Shown here in pieces: positions 18,586 through 27,575 of a stretch of DNA of 43,231 nucleotides. Made by a program: the position numbers and the translations under genes. The notes under the pieces were generated by a model. That model searched no databases, was not told the origin of the DNA, and saw nothing but the letters and a program-made list of their open reading frames with translations. The DNA is from Selenomonadaceae bacterium (GTDB taxonomy: Bacteria; Bacillota; Negativicutes; Selenomonadales; Selenomonadaceae): NCBI GenBank assembly GCA_016280345.1, contig JAEEGN010000069.1, positions 1 through 43,231 on the forward strand, read 5' to 3'. Within the stretch, counting starts at the first letter, position 1; each line of letters begins with the position of its first letter.

Positions 18586-19554
18586 GTGATCAAGGAAAAG
18601 GCCATCGAGACCCTTCAGATAGAAATCGACGCCATGCAGAAGCTGCTTGACCGCGTCGATGATGAATTCGAGTCAGCGGTTCAGGCAATCCTCGCCTGCA
18701 AGGGGCGCGTCATCGTTACGGGAATCGGGAAGTCAGGCCACGTCGGGCAGAAAGTGGCGGCTAGCCTGGCCAGTACTGGGACGCCGTCCTTCTTCATGCA
18801 CCCGGCGGAGGCGTTCCACGGTGATCTCGGCATGGTGACGCCGTCGGATATCGTGTTGGCTATCTCCAACAGCGGCGAGACCAACGAGATCATCAGCATC
18901 CTGGCGGTCATCCGACGCATCGGGGCACCGCTCATCGCCCTTTGCGGTCGCCGGGATTCGACGTTGGGACGTAACGCCGACTGGTTCATCGACGCCGGTG
19001 TGGCACGGGAAGCCTGCCCGTTGGGGCTGGCGCCTACCGCCAGCACGACGGCGGCGCTGGCCATGGGCGACGCGATCACCATGGCGGCGATGGCGGTGCG
19101 CAATTTCACCGCCCAGGACTTCGCACTTTATCATCCCGGCGGTTCCCTGGGGCGCAAACTCCTGCTCACGGTGGAGGACGTCATGTACACCGGCGAGGAC
19201 AATCCCATCATCGCCGCCGGACATACCGCCAAGGAGGCACTTTTCGTCATGACCGCTACCGGCGTTGGAGCAACTTCGGTGGTGGATGAGGCGGGACGCT
19301 TCATCGGCCTGGTGACGGACGGCGATGTCCGGCGCTGCCTGGCAAAAGGCAGTGAGTTTGTGGATGAACCGGTGGAGCACTTTATGACAAAAAAACCGGC
19401 GACCATCACGAAGGAAAAGCTCGCAGCGTCGGCACTTTCCATCATGGAGAAGCATCAGCCGCGGCCCATTACGGTGTTGCCGGTCATTGATGAAGACGGG
19501 CGGCCCGTCGGCATCGTCCATTTGACGAATCTTCTGCGGCAGGGGGTCGTTTGA
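18586..19554 (+). CDS. kdsD: Arabinose-5-phosphate isomerase
   Basis: Interconverts ribulose 5-phosphate and arabinose 5-phosphate, the first committed Kdo step. The SIS domain (about 1-195) has GIGKSGHVGQKVAASLASTG, the HPAEAFHGDLG segment and ISNSGETNEI; two CBS domains fill about 205-322. I choose the GTG at 18586 because AAAGGATGG is well spaced from it; the ATG at 18577 lies directly against the ribosome site. The last codon is 3 bp from the kdsC start. Confidence 0.95.
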   Translation: MIKEKAIETLQIEIDAMQKLLDRVDDEFESAVQAILACKGRVIVTGIGKSGHVGQKVAASLASTGTPSFFMHPAEAFHGDLGMVTPSDIVLAISNSGETNEIISILAVIRRIGAPLIALCGRRDSTLGRNADWFIDAGVAREACPLGLAPTASTTAALAMGDAITMAAMAVRNFTAQDFALYHPGGSLGRKLLLTVEDVMYTGEDNPIIAAGHTAKEALFVMTATGVGATSVVDEAGRFIGLVTDGDVRRCLAKGSEFVDEPVEHFMTKKPATITKEKLAASALSIMEKHQPRPITVLPVIDEDGRPVGIVHLTNLLRQGVV

Positions 19555-19557
19555 AGC

Positions 19558-20091
19558 GTGAATTATTCTGAAGACGCCCGGGAACGGGCGAAGAAGATCA
19601 AACTCATCGCCTTTGACGTGGACGGTGTTCTGACCGATGGCTGCGTGAACATGGGCCCTGATGGGGAAGCATTCAAGTCCTTTGACATCAAGGACGGTCT
19701 CGGCATCACCCAATGGCAGAAGGCTGGCGGCAAGACGGCCTTCATCACCGGGCGGGAATCGGAAATCGTGGCGCGTCGGGCGGCGGAACTCCATATCACG
19801 GCGGTCTTTCAGGGCTGCCTTGACAAGCGTGCCGCTTACGCGGAACTCAAGGAGCGCTTTGGCCTGGCGGACACGGAGGTCGCCTATATGGGGGACGACC
19901 TCATCGATTTGTCGCTTCTGACTCGGGCAGGGCTTGCGGCAGCAGTGGCGGACGCGGTGCTGGAAGTTCGGGACCGTGTCCATCTGGTGACGGGGCGTCC
20001 CGGTGGTCATGGCGCGGCCCGGGAACTAGTTGAGTTCATCATGCGGGCGCAGGGCCGTTGGGACGATGTCGTCCAAGCCTTCCTGCTATGA
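19558..20091 (+). CDS. kdsC: Kdo-8-phosphate phosphatase (HAD family)
   Basis: A small 177-aa HAD phosphatase removing phosphate from Kdo-8-P. Motifs are FDVDGVLTDG (nucleophile Asp), KDGLG, ITGRESEIVARRA and MGDDLIDL. The GTG start is 3 bp after kdsD, so the two are coupled. The order kdsB-kdsA-kdsD-kdsC gives a complete Kdo pathway in one run. Confidence 0.95.
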   Translation: MNYSEDARERAKKIKLIAFDVDGVLTDGCVNMGPDGEAFKSFDIKDGLGITQWQKAGGKTAFITGRESEIVARRAAELHITAVFQGCLDKRAAYAELKERFGLADTEVAYMGDDLIDLSLLTRAGLAAAVADAVLEVRDRVHLVTGRPGGHGAARELVEFIMRAQGRWDDVVQAFLL

Positions 20092-20163
20092 GAAGGCGGC
20101 GCAGCAATCCCTCCGAAAGGTGTCTGTTCTGTCGTGCTTCGCGTGCCGCCGGGAGGACATAAT

Positions 20164-21042
20164 ATGCTCTATCATACGCTGATGCTGCTCAGCCGTGTTA
20201 TCTGTTGCCTGCCCTATTCGGCTTTGCAATCGGTGGGGAATTGGCTGGGACTTCTGTATCACGCACTCGACCGGCGGCACCGCGAAGCCGCCGTCCGGCA
20301 GATGGCAGAATGCTTATCCGTTCCCGAAGAAGAAGCGCGGCGCCTTGTGCGCCAGTCATTCATCAACCTGGGACACGTTGCGTTGGATATTTTCTATACG
20401 CCGGTTCTGACACGGGATAATTTCCGCGAATACATTGAGGTGGAACACCTTGATTACATGCAGGATGCATGGAACGAGGGGAAAGGCGTCATCGTTTATA
20501 CGGCACATATCGGAACCTGGGAATGGCTCTCGGTGGCTTTCCCTTTTTTGGGTTTTCCGTCTGCGACCTTCGTCAGGATGCAGTCCAACAATCAGCTTAC
20601 CCGTTTTCTTAACACAATCCGCGAGCGGAACGGGGTGGAGGTTTTCGCTACGCGGAGCGGCCCGCGGGAAATGATGGCTGCGGCGCGGGCACTGAAGGCG
20701 GGCAAGGTTCTGGGAATCCTGGCCGACAGTGACGCGGGCGAGGGCGGCATACGAGTGGAGTTTTTCGGAAAGCCGTTTTCCGCTCCCAAGGGGCAGGTGT
20801 ATTTTTCGGAAAAGTTTGGATCTCCCGTTGTTCCGGCGTTCATGATTCGCCGAGAGGACGGAAGGCATAAACTCGTTTTTGGCCAGCCGATGCACCTGGA
20901 AGAAGGACAGGAATCCGGCGGGGGAGAGGTTTCCCTTGCTGTTTCCCTGACCAGGGTATTGGAGAAAACCATTCGCGAGAATCCCGCGCAGTGGATATGG
21001 TACCGCCGGCTATGGAACACGTTCGCGCATAAGCACGATTGA
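20164..21042 (+). CDS. LpxL/HtrB-family lipid A acyltransferase, copy 1
   Basis: A 292-aa late acyltransferase adding secondary acyl chains to Kdo-lipid A at the inner membrane. An N-terminal hydrophobic segment (MLYHTLMLLSRVICCLPYSA) is a membrane anchor. The catalytic HX4E is seen in HIGTWEW, and the distal block DSDAGEGG aligns with DQDAG of the other copy. I start at ATG 20164 (GGGAGGAC upstream), not GTG 20134. The next gene is a clear paralogue, so the pair arose by tandem duplication. The second acyl-lipid A position is the probable difference, but which copy is LpxL-like or LpxM-like cannot be told. Confidence 0.9.
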   Translation: MLYHTLMLLSRVICCLPYSALQSVGNWLGLLYHALDRRHREAAVRQMAECLSVPEEEARRLVRQSFINLGHVALDIFYTPVLTRDNFREYIEVEHLDYMQDAWNEGKGVIVYTAHIGTWEWLSVAFPFLGFPSATFVRMQSNNQLTRFLNTIRERNGVEVFATRSGPREMMAAARALKAGKVLGILADSDAGEGGIRVEFFGKPFSAPKGQVYFSEKFGSPVVPAFMIRREDGRHKLVFGQPMHLEEGQESGGGEVSLAVSLTRVLEKTIRENPAQWIWYRRLWNTFAHKHD

Positions 21043-21078
21043 ATTGAATGAGAATCCTGAAGCAAGGAAGTATGAAGC

Positions 21079-21996
21079 ATGCTCTACCATACGCTGATGT
21101 TGCTCAGTCGCATCATCTGCTGCCTGCCGCACAGTGCCCTATTGACATTGGGGCGGGGAGCCGGTATTCTGTATTATAAATTCATAAAGAAACAGCGGGA
21201 ACGAGCGGTCCGGCAGATGATGGAGGGCCTCGGCATCCCGGAGGAGGAAGCGCGACGCCTGGTGAAGGAGTCCTTCGTGAACCTCGCCCGGAATATGCTG
21301 GAAATCTTCTATATGCCGAACCTCAACGAGAAAAACTACAAAGAATACATTGAAGTCGACCATATGGAGCGGGCGGAGGCGGCTTTGGCCGAGGGGCACG
21401 GCGTGGTTGTTCTGACCGGCCACATCGGCACCTGGGAATGGCTGTCGGCAGCCTTCTCACTGGCGGGTTATCCGGCTACGGCCATTGCCAAGACGCAGCC
21501 TAACCAACAATACTCAAAGGCGCTTGACGAACTCCGGGCGAAGATACACATGGAGGTTTTTTCCCGTGGTTCCAGCGAACTCATCGCGGCAGCCAAGGCG
21601 CTTCGTCAGGGGAAGTTGTTGGGATTCCTGGTGGATCAGGACGCGGGCCCGGGCGGCGCCTTCATTGACTTTTTGGGAAAGACAGCCTCGACGCCGATGG
21701 GACCGGCGGTTTTCGCCCGGAAGTACAACGCCCCCATCCTCCCCTGCTTCATCCTGCGGCGTCCCGACGGACGGCATCGCGTCACGATCGGCGAGGTATT
21801 GCGTTATGAAGACCACGGCGATACCGACAAAGATCTGTATGATCTCACGGTGCGCATGACGCGGATACTGGAAAAGGTCATCCGGGAAAACCCGACGCAA
21901 TGGCTTTGGTTCCAGAAGCGATGGGATACGCCGCCGGAGAGAAAACGGGAGAAGCATCACACGGTCAAGGCGATAAAGGAACAGGGGAAGCAATGA
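21079..21996 (+). CDS. LpxL/HtrB-family lipid A acyltransferase, copy 2
   Basis: A 305-aa paralogue of the preceding gene. It shares the anchor MLYHTLMLLSRIICCLPHSA and HIGTWEWLSAAF (HX4E), and has VDQDAGPGGAFIDF and NPTQWLWFQKRW. It carries a basic C-terminal tail (PERKREKHHTVKAIKEQ) absent from copy 1. Its stop overlaps the lptC start (ATGA at 21993), so it is coupled to the Lpt genes. Confidence 0.92.
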   Translation: MLYHTLMLLSRIICCLPHSALLTLGRGAGILYYKFIKKQRERAVRQMMEGLGIPEEEARRLVKESFVNLARNMLEIFYMPNLNEKNYKEYIEVDHMERAEAALAEGHGVVVLTGHIGTWEWLSAAFSLAGYPATAIAKTQPNQQYSKALDELRAKIHMEVFSRGSSELIAAAKALRQGKLLGFLVDQDAGPGGAFIDFLGKTASTPMGPAVFARKYNAPILPCFILRRPDGRHRVTIGEVLRYEDHGDTDKDLYDLTVRMTRILEKVIRENPTQWLWFQKRWDTPPERKREKHHTVKAIKEQGKQ

Positions 21997-22535
21997 ACGA
22001 TAAAGCAAAGATGCTGGTCCTGGCGACGGCCGTTTTTCTGGCCGGGATGATTGTCTGGACGGTTTTCACCGTGCCGCCGGAGCCGAAGGCGTCGGACGAA
22101 CCGGCCAAACCGCAGAATGTGGAGTATCATTCCAACACCATCACGGAAGAGAAGAATGGCCGCAGGATTTGGGATATCAAAGCGGATATGTCTGTCACGG
22201 ATGTCGTGACGCAGGATACGACCTTTACCAATGCGGTAGGTCATTACTATCAGGAGAATGGTATGGTTGTCACGCTGACGGCCCCGAAGGGGGTTTACGC
22301 CAGTGAATCGAAGAACATCAAGCTCATGGGTGGTGTCCACGTTACGACTACGGAGGGCGCGGAACTTGTGAGCGACGCTCTGGAATGGGTGGCTTCCGAG
22401 GACCGGCTGGTGGCCACGGGAAACGCGAAGCTCACACAACCCGGCGTTCTGGCTGAGGCGGACCGAATTGAAGCCTGGGCGGGATTCACCGCTTTCCGGG
22501 CTTCCGGCAACGCCCGCTTGGTAAAGGAGAGATGA
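21993..22535 (+). CDS. lptC: LPS export protein LptC
   Basis: A 180-aa bitopic inner-membrane protein that takes LPS from LptBFG and passes it to LptA. One N-terminal membrane helix (about 7-25), then a beta-jellyroll repeat region typical of OstA-like domains (GHYYQENGMVVTLTAPKGVY; LMGGVHVTTTEGAELVSDAL). The ATG at 21993 overlaps the upstream stop; the longer ORF from 21900 is not needed. The gene precedes lptA by 4 bp. Confidence 0.9.
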   Translation: MNDKAKMLVLATAVFLAGMIVWTVFTVPPEPKASDEPAKPQNVEYHSNTITEEKNGRRIWDIKADMSVTDVVTQDTTFTNAVGHYYQENGMVVTLTAPKGVYASESKNIKLMGGVHVTTTEGAELVSDALEWVASEDRLVATGNAKLTQPGVLAEADRIEAWAGFTAFRASGNARLVKER

Positions 22536-22539
22536 CGCG

Positions 22540-23262
22540 ATGGACTTTCGCAGGACGAGAAAAGCACTGCTGGCGGCTCTGTTGGCACTGTCACTGGCTA
22601 GTGCCGCTGTGGCTGCCCCGGAGGGAGATTCCGGCGAGGCGTCGGAGCTCAGGGGCGATACTGTGGAATATGATATGAAAACCGGTGAGATGCGGGCGAC
22701 GGGAAACGTCATGCTGAAGCGCGGTAACACCGTTGCGTATTGCAGCGTTGCCACTTACAACACCAATACCCAGCAGGGTCGCATGGAGGGTGGGGTAAGC
22801 GCAGACCGGGATGATATGCACCTTGTTTGCGACGTCTTCTATATCGATTCTTCGACGGCATTCCGCGCAGAGGGGCATGTCCATGGTACAAAGGCGGACC
22901 GTTCCTTCCGGGGGCCCCGGGCGGAGTACTTCACGGATCAGGAATATATACGCCTGACGGAGGGCGGCACCATCACCACCTCGGACGGCGTGTTCAGTGC
23001 CGATTTCATGGAGGGCTGGCTTCAGGACAACCACTGCAAGGGCGTAGGCAACGCTCATATCGTGAGCCCGGCGAAGAATTTCGAAGGCGGCGGCGATACG
23101 GCGGAATACTTCGGGCAGGAGAGTGGCCGGGTGGTACTGTCCGGCAACGCGTGGGGCGTGCAGAATAACAATACCTTGCGCAGTGAGCGGCTGACCGTCT
23201 ATCTGAATGAAAAAGGTCAGGCGTCCATGAAGACCGGAGGCGCCGCGCCGGCGGCCGAATGA
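22540..23262 (+). CDS. lptA: Periplasmic LPS-bridge protein LptA
   Basis: A 240-aa OstA-like jellyroll protein. The signal peptide (about 1-26: basic start, hydrophobic [16 protein letters not shown]) ends at an AxA-type cleavage site before APEG. Repeated strands carry the family pattern ([49 protein letters not shown]). It links LptC to the outer-membrane LptD. Its stop overlaps the lptB ATG by 4 bp. Confidence 0.92.
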   Translation: MDFRRTRKALLAALLALSLASAAVAAPEGDSGEASELRGDTVEYDMKTGEMRATGNVMLKRGNTVAYCSVATYNTNTQQGRMEGGVSADRDDMHLVCDVFYIDSSTAFRAEGHVHGTKADRSFRGPRAEYFTDQEYIRLTEGGTITTSDGVFSADFMEGWLQDNHCKGVGNAHIVSPAKNFEGGGDTAEYFGQESGRVVLSGNAWGVQNNNTLRSERLTVYLNEKGQASMKTGGAAPAAE

Positions 23263-24107
23263 GCATGGCAAAGGATAAGCGCCCCGGGCGCTTCATCAAA
23301 GGCAGGGAAAATAGGCCCGCGGTCGACAATGAGCCGCAACCGGAGAAAAAGGAAACCCGTCCGTTGCCGCTGCGGCAGGAAGACGCTTTGCAGATCGAGA
23401 CCCGGAGTCTCGTCAAGACATTCAAGTCCCGAAAAGTGGTGAACCATGTCTCTATCCGCATGGCTACGGGGGAGATCGTGGGGCTTTTGGGGCCGAACGG
23501 CGCCGGCAAGACGACGACGTTCTATATGATCATCGGCCTGGAGCAGCCTACCGCGGGTGAGGTCTATATCGGTAATCAGGAGGTGAGCCGTCTGCCGATG
23601 CATCGGCGGGCAGAGATGGGGTTGAGCTATCTCGCGCAGGAAGCGTCCATCTTCCGCAAGCTTACCGTGGAGGAAAATCTCCTTTCCATCCTTGAGACCA
23701 CCAGTCTTTCGCCGGTCGAATGCCGGAACAAGATCGACGCTCTGCTGGAGGAGTTCCATATCTCCCATGTGCGGGAACGCCTGGGAACGGAACTTTCCGG
23801 CGGCGAGCGGCGGCGGGTGGAGATTGCCCGTTGTTTGGCCATCGAGCCGAAGTTCATTCTGTTGGATGAGCCCTTTGCCGGCGTAGATCCCATCGCCGTA
23901 GCGGATATCCAGGGCATCATCGCCTATCTCCGTCAGCGGGGCATTGGAATCCTCATTACCGACCATAATGTCCGGGAAACGCTCAATATTGTGGACCGGG
24001 CATACATCATGAACGACGGGCAGATCCTGATCGAGGGCGACCGGGAGAAAATCGCCAATGATGATTTGGCGAAGAAATTCTATCTGGGTGACAACTTCAC
24101 TCTGTAA
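23259..24107 (+). CDS. lptB: LPS export ATPase LptB with N-terminal extension
   Basis: A 282-aa ABC ATPase energising LPS extraction with LptF/G. Walker A is [10 protein letters not shown], the signature [16 protein letters not shown], Walker [14 protein letters not shown]. LptB is normally about 240 aa; here about 45 residues of charged, low-complexity sequence (rich in Lys, Arg, Glu and Pro) precede the ATPase core, which starts near [13 protein letters not shown]. The ATG is fixed by coupling to lptA, although an internal start cannot be excluded. Confidence 0.93.
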   Translation: MSMAKDKRPGRFIKGRENRPAVDNEPQPEKKETRPLPLRQEDALQIETRSLVKTFKSRKVVNHVSIRMATGEIVGLLGPNGAGKTTTFYMIIGLEQPTAGEVYIGNQEVSRLPMHRRAEMGLSYLAQEASIFRKLTVEENLLSILETTSLSPVECRNKIDALLEEFHISHVRERLGTELSGGERRRVEIARCLAIEPKFILLDEPFAGVDPIAVADIQGIIAYLRQRGIGILITDHNVRETLNIVDRAYIMNDGQILIEGDREKIANDDLAKKFYLGDNFTL

Positions 24108-24121
24108 GGATTTGGAGGACC

Positions 24122-25222
24122 ATGAAGATCCGTATTCTAGACCGTTATATTTTCCGGGAGGTCTTAATGACCTTCCTGTTTGGCATCTGCGCCTTTTCCG
24201 CCGTTTTTATCGGATCGGGGACGCTCTTTCGCATCGCGCAGTACATCACCGAGTACGGAGCGTCGCTGACAGCGGTGGCAAAGATTTTTGTGCTGAGCCT
24301 GCCGGGCGTCATCATCTGGACGTTCCCCATGTCGATGCTTCTGGGGTGTCTTTTGGCGTTTGGACGATTGTCCTCATCCAGTGAGATCACCGCCATGAAG
24401 TCCTGCGGCGTCAGTTTTTACCGCATTGCCTGTCCGGCACTGGTCTTAGGCTTTTTCGTGAGCATTTTTGCCGTCTGGTTCAACGAATACATCGTGCCCT
24501 GGTCGAATTCCGCCTATGCCCGTGTCGTCAATTATGAGATCAAGGGCAATACGGCGCCTAATTCCCAAGAACATATCATCATCAAGGACATTCAGGACGG
24601 TACGCTGAACCGGCTGGTTTACGCCCGGCTCTATGATTCGGCGACGAATCGGATGATGGGCGTGTCGCTGCAGTTGTTTGACCACGGGCGGGCAACCCAT
24701 GTGGAAAACGCGGAGTACGCCGAGTGGAAGCAAGACCGCTGGATCATGCATAACGGCTCCATCTATGATATTCCGGAGGACGAAAGGACGGAGGCGCAGC
24801 ATGTCCTGCGCTTCGATACGCAGGTACTGCCGGTCTCGGACAGCCCCGGCGCCATCGTCCGCGCCCAGAAGAAGCCGGAGGAGCTCACCATCAAGGAGCT
24901 TCGGGAACAGATTGCCATTTTGAGCGCCCGCTTCGTCAATACGAAAAAGATTGAGACAGAGCTTCACCAGCGATTCACCATCCCTTTTGCCAGCTTCATT
25001 TTCGCGCTGGTGGCGGTGCCACTGGGCATCCAACCGCAACGGAGCAGTTCTTCCCGTGGCTTTGCCATCGCTCTAATCATCATCTTCATCTATTACGTTT
25101 TCATGACCATGGGCGGCGCCATTGCGCAGAGCGGTGTCATGCCGGCCATGCTGGCGGTCTGGATTCCCAACCTCGTGGGCCTTCTGGTGGGCCTTCTGCT
25201 GATGCGCCAGGCGGCGCGTTAA
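24122..25222 (+). CDS. LPS export permease of the LptF/LptG (YjgP/YjgQ) family
   Basis: A 366-aa inner-membrane protein with about three N-terminal and three C-terminal membrane helices around a periplasmic jellyroll (about 130-260). The family start is DRYIFREVLMTFLFG, and the C-terminal VPLGIQPQRSSSSRG loop is typical. It partners LptB in extracting LPS. Only one LptF/G gene is in this operon, so the complex might be a homodimer or use a distant second subunit. GGAGG precedes the ATG. Confidence 0.9.
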   Translation: MKIRILDRYIFREVLMTFLFGICAFSAVFIGSGTLFRIAQYITEYGASLTAVAKIFVLSLPGVIIWTFPMSMLLGCLLAFGRLSSSSEITAMKSCGVSFYRIACPALVLGFFVSIFAVWFNEYIVPWSNSAYARVVNYEIKGNTAPNSQEHIIIKDIQDGTLNRLVYARLYDSATNRMMGVSLQLFDHGRATHVENAEYAEWKQDRWIMHNGSIYDIPEDERTEAQHVLRFDTQVLPVSDSPGAIVRAQKKPEELTIKELREQIAILSARFVNTKKIETELHQRFTIPFASFIFALVAVPLGIQPQRSSSSRGFAIALIIIFIYYVFMTMGGAIAQSGVMPAMLAVWIPNLVGLLVGLLLMRQAAR

Positions 25223-25299
25223 CGCTGGTCTGATCCATTGAAGACCGGATTTCATGATGCAATCTGGCAATCCTTTTCGGAAAGGCGGTTTTGACAGTA

Positions 25300-26526
25300 A
25301 TGTATGGTATCGTTCTCATAGCGGTTCTGGTTATTACCGGCGGTGCGATTGCCTTCATCGGCGATCGTGTCGGATCCCGGGTCGGCAAGAAGAAGCTATC
25401 GCTTTTCGGGCTTCGGCCGCGCCATACGTCTGTCATCGTTACCGTCATTACCGGCATCCTGATTACCATGCTGACTTTCGCAATCCTGGCGGCGGTTTCG
25501 GAAAACGTTCGTACCGCTCTTTTCGGCATGGAGAAGCTGAACCGGTCGATGCAGGAGACGCAGGAGCGCCTGGTCGTCACCGGCAAGGAACTGAAGATGG
25601 CGCAGGAGCGGCAGCAGAAAGCGGCCGCCGATCTCGAGAAGGCGACCCGCGAAGTCGAGAAGCTCCAGGAAAAGCAGGCCATCCTCGAGAAAAGGGCAGA
25701 GGAACTGACGGCGGAAAGCGAGAAGCTGGAGCGTGCCAAGGAAGAACTCACGGCGCAGAATGACCGCCTGCTGGCGGGCAACGCCGAGCTCCAGGCGGCG
25801 AACAGTGCCCTTCTCGCCAGCAATGAGCAGATTACCGCGGATAATAAGGAACTCGAAGAGCGGGCGAGTGAGCTCCGGCAGGGAATCCTCTTCATGCGGG
25901 AGGGTGATATCAGTTTCCGGGCCGGTGAGGTAATCGCCAGTGGTGTCATCCACGGGAATCGGCCGCTGGCTGAAGTGATTTCAGACCTCGGGGCGCTTGT
26001 TCAGCTCGCCAGCCGCAATACGGCGCAACGTCTCGGTGTCAATGACGAGACCAGCGATGTCTGGGTTTTCCAGCCGGAGTTTGAGAAGGCGGCCCAGATC
26101 ATTGCCGATGGACAGGACGATATGGTTGTCCGTATCGTCGCCGCCGGCAACCTCGTCCGGGGCGAACCGATTCGCACGAATATCCAGCTTTTCAAGAACA
26201 GCATTGTGTATCGCAAGGACGAGTTCATCATCGCCCGTCCCTTCCAGATTGACGGCTCCAATCCCGGCGAGGCGGAGCAGGTCGTCATGGCGTTCCTCAA
26301 GGACGTCAACGCCGCCGCCAGTGACCGCGGTATTCTGCCCGACCCAATCCGGGGTTCGGTTGGTGTCATGGAGGGCAGTCAGTTCTATGATGTCGTGCAG
26401 GCGCTCATTCCAATCAAGGGCCCCATCATCCTCAGCGCTTATGCCCGTACAGATACTGATGCTCTGGGCCCGCTACGGCTGAACCTCAAGCTGGAATCGG
26501 AGATCGTACCCGGGGGCAGTGATTGA
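25300..26526 (+). CDS. DUF3084 membrane-anchored coiled-coil protein
   Basis: A 408-aa protein of unknown function. Two N-terminal membrane helices (about 1-20 and 45-65) flank a short charged loop, followed by a long heptad-rich coiled coil (about 70-200; ELTAESEKLERAKEELTA-type) and a globular C-terminal domain (about 205-400) matching DUF3084. I place the start at ATG 25300, better spaced from AAAGGCGG than the TTG at 25291. Its position after the lpt genes and before a RuvC-like nuclease suggests a link to envelope assembly or to the nuclease; both are inference. Confidence 0.8.
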   Translation: MYGIVLIAVLVITGGAIAFIGDRVGSRVGKKKLSLFGLRPRHTSVIVTVITGILITMLTFAILAAVSENVRTALFGMEKLNRSMQETQERLVVTGKELKMAQERQQKAAADLEKATREVEKLQEKQAILEKRAEELTAESEKLERAKEELTAQNDRLLAGNAELQAANSALLASNEQITADNKELEERASELRQGILFMREGDISFRAGEVIASGVIHGNRPLAEVISDLGALVQLASRNTAQRLGVNDETSDVWVFQPEFEKAAQIIADGQDDMVVRIVAAGNLVRGEPIRTNIQLFKNSIVYRKDEFIIARPFQIDGSNPGEAEQVVMAFLKDVNAAASDRGILPDPIRGSVGVMEGSQFYDVVQALIPIKGPIILSAYARTDTDALGPLRLNLKLESEIVPGGSD

Positions 26527-26550
26527 TTCCGTAAAAGGGGGACGCGCGTC

Positions 26551-26955
26551 ATGGTCGTAGCCGCTATCGATCCCGGTCGGGAAAAGTGCGGCTTGGCGGT
26601 TGTTGCTGAGGACGGCCGGGTTCTCGACCAGGCGGTCGTGGCCACGACCGGCTTGGCTGTCGAGCTCTCCGAGCGGGTTCGCCGCTTCGCGCCGTCGCTT
26701 CTTCTCATCGGCAACGGTACAACGAGCCGCGATGCCCAGGCTTGCGTCCGTGAAGCGCTGCCGGGACTTCCCATCATGGAAGCTGACGAATATCGAACCA
26801 CTGAGGACGCCAGACGCGCTTACTGGGAGGCGAACCCTCCCGGCGGCTGGCGGCGCTTTTTTCCGACCAGCATGCAGGTGCCGCCGGTGCCGGTCGACGA
26901 CTTCGTTGCGGTGCTCCTGGCAAGGCGCTATCTCGCCCGCCGGCCCGGGAAATGA
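26551..26955 (+). CDS. RuvC/YqgF-like RNase H-fold nuclease
   Basis: A 134-aa protein starting AAIDPGREKCGLAVV, the first strand of the RuvC/YqgF fold with its catalytic Asp. It continues with LLIGNGTTSRDA, EADEYRTTEDARRAYW (acidic residues) and a terminal PVDDFVAVLLARR that supplies a further Asp pair. It is shorter than RuvC (about 160-170 aa), and no RuvAB is nearby, so resolvase activity is not implied. It is close-packed with the DUF3084 gene (24-bp gap). Whether it acts on DNA or on rRNA precursors cannot be told. Confidence 0.75.
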   Translation: MVVAAIDPGREKCGLAVVAEDGRVLDQAVVATTGLAVELSERVRRFAPSLLLIGNGTTSRDAQACVREALPGLPIMEADEYRTTEDARRAYWEANPPGGWRRFFPTSMQVPPVPVDDFVAVLLARRYLARRPGK

Positions 26956-27007
26956 ATTGAGGGTGCGGCGTAATTTTTGCCGGGGACAGTTTCAGGAGGG
27001 AAATTAT

Positions 27008-27466
27008 ATGGAAAAACAGGTACGTCCGGACTGGACGGAATATTTCCTCGACATCGCCCGGGCTGTGGGGCGGCGCTCGACATGTCTGCGCCGGCGGTAC
27101 GGGGCCATCATTGTCAAGGATAAGATCATCATCAGCACCGGTTACAACGGCGCCCCCCGGGGACAGGCGAACTGCATTGATACCGGCGTCTGTGAAAGGG
27201 AGCGGTTGCATGTTCCCAAGGGACAGAACTATGAGCTTTGCGTGGCTGTCCACGCCGAGCAGAATGCCATCATTAATGCTGATCCGGTGAAGATGAAGGG
27301 AGCGACCATTTACGTCGTCGGCGTCAATGCCGATGGCACGCTCGCTTCGGGCCGGCCCTGTCTGCTCTGCCGTCGGATGCTCACCAACGCCATGCTGGCC
27401 GAGGCCGTTTACGAGGAGCCTGATGGCCGGGTTGTTCATATCGCTCCGGGCGATATCATGGATTGA
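27008..27466 (+). CDS. Deoxycytidylate (dCMP) deaminase family protein
   Basis: A 152-aa zinc deaminase making dUMP from dCMP for thymidylate synthesis. The zinc site is in AVHAEQNAI (His and the catalytic Glu) and RPCLLCRR (two Cys); TGYNGAPRG is the dCMP-binding loop of the family. The start ATG 27008 follows CAGGAGGG; the long ORF track frame (from 26600) runs through the upstream gene. It is the last gene of the operon before a strong terminator. A ComE-type paralogue is less likely given the NGAPRG loop. Confidence 0.88.
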   Translation: MEKQVRPDWTEYFLDIARAVGRRSTCLRRRYGAIIVKDKIIISTGYNGAPRGQANCIDTGVCERERLHVPKGQNYELCVAVHAEQNAIINADPVKMKGATIYVVGVNADGTLASGRPCLLCRRMLTNAMLAEAVYEEPDGRVVHIAPGDIMD

Positions 27467-27476
27467 AGACACAAAG

Positions 27477-27522
27477 AAAGCGCCTGCCGGAAGGTTGTGA
27501 AGAACCTTTCCGCAGGCGCTTT
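27477..27522. terminator. Strong bidirectional terminator ending the envelope operon
   Basis: AAAGCGCCTGCCGGAAGGTT pairs with AACCTTTCCGCAGGCGCTTT over a 20-bp stem with one offset and a 6-nt loop. It separates the rightward operon from the leftward small membrane protein. Confidence 0.85.
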
Positions 27523-27575
27523 GTTATGGGTCGAAGGGACTCAACCGGAAAGTGATATGGACAGAAAGCGGCGAC

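Noticed and set aside
26551-26955. Holliday-junction resolvase RuvC as a firm call
   Set aside because: The protein is shorter than RuvC and no ruvA/ruvB are adjacent, so only the fold-level call is kept.
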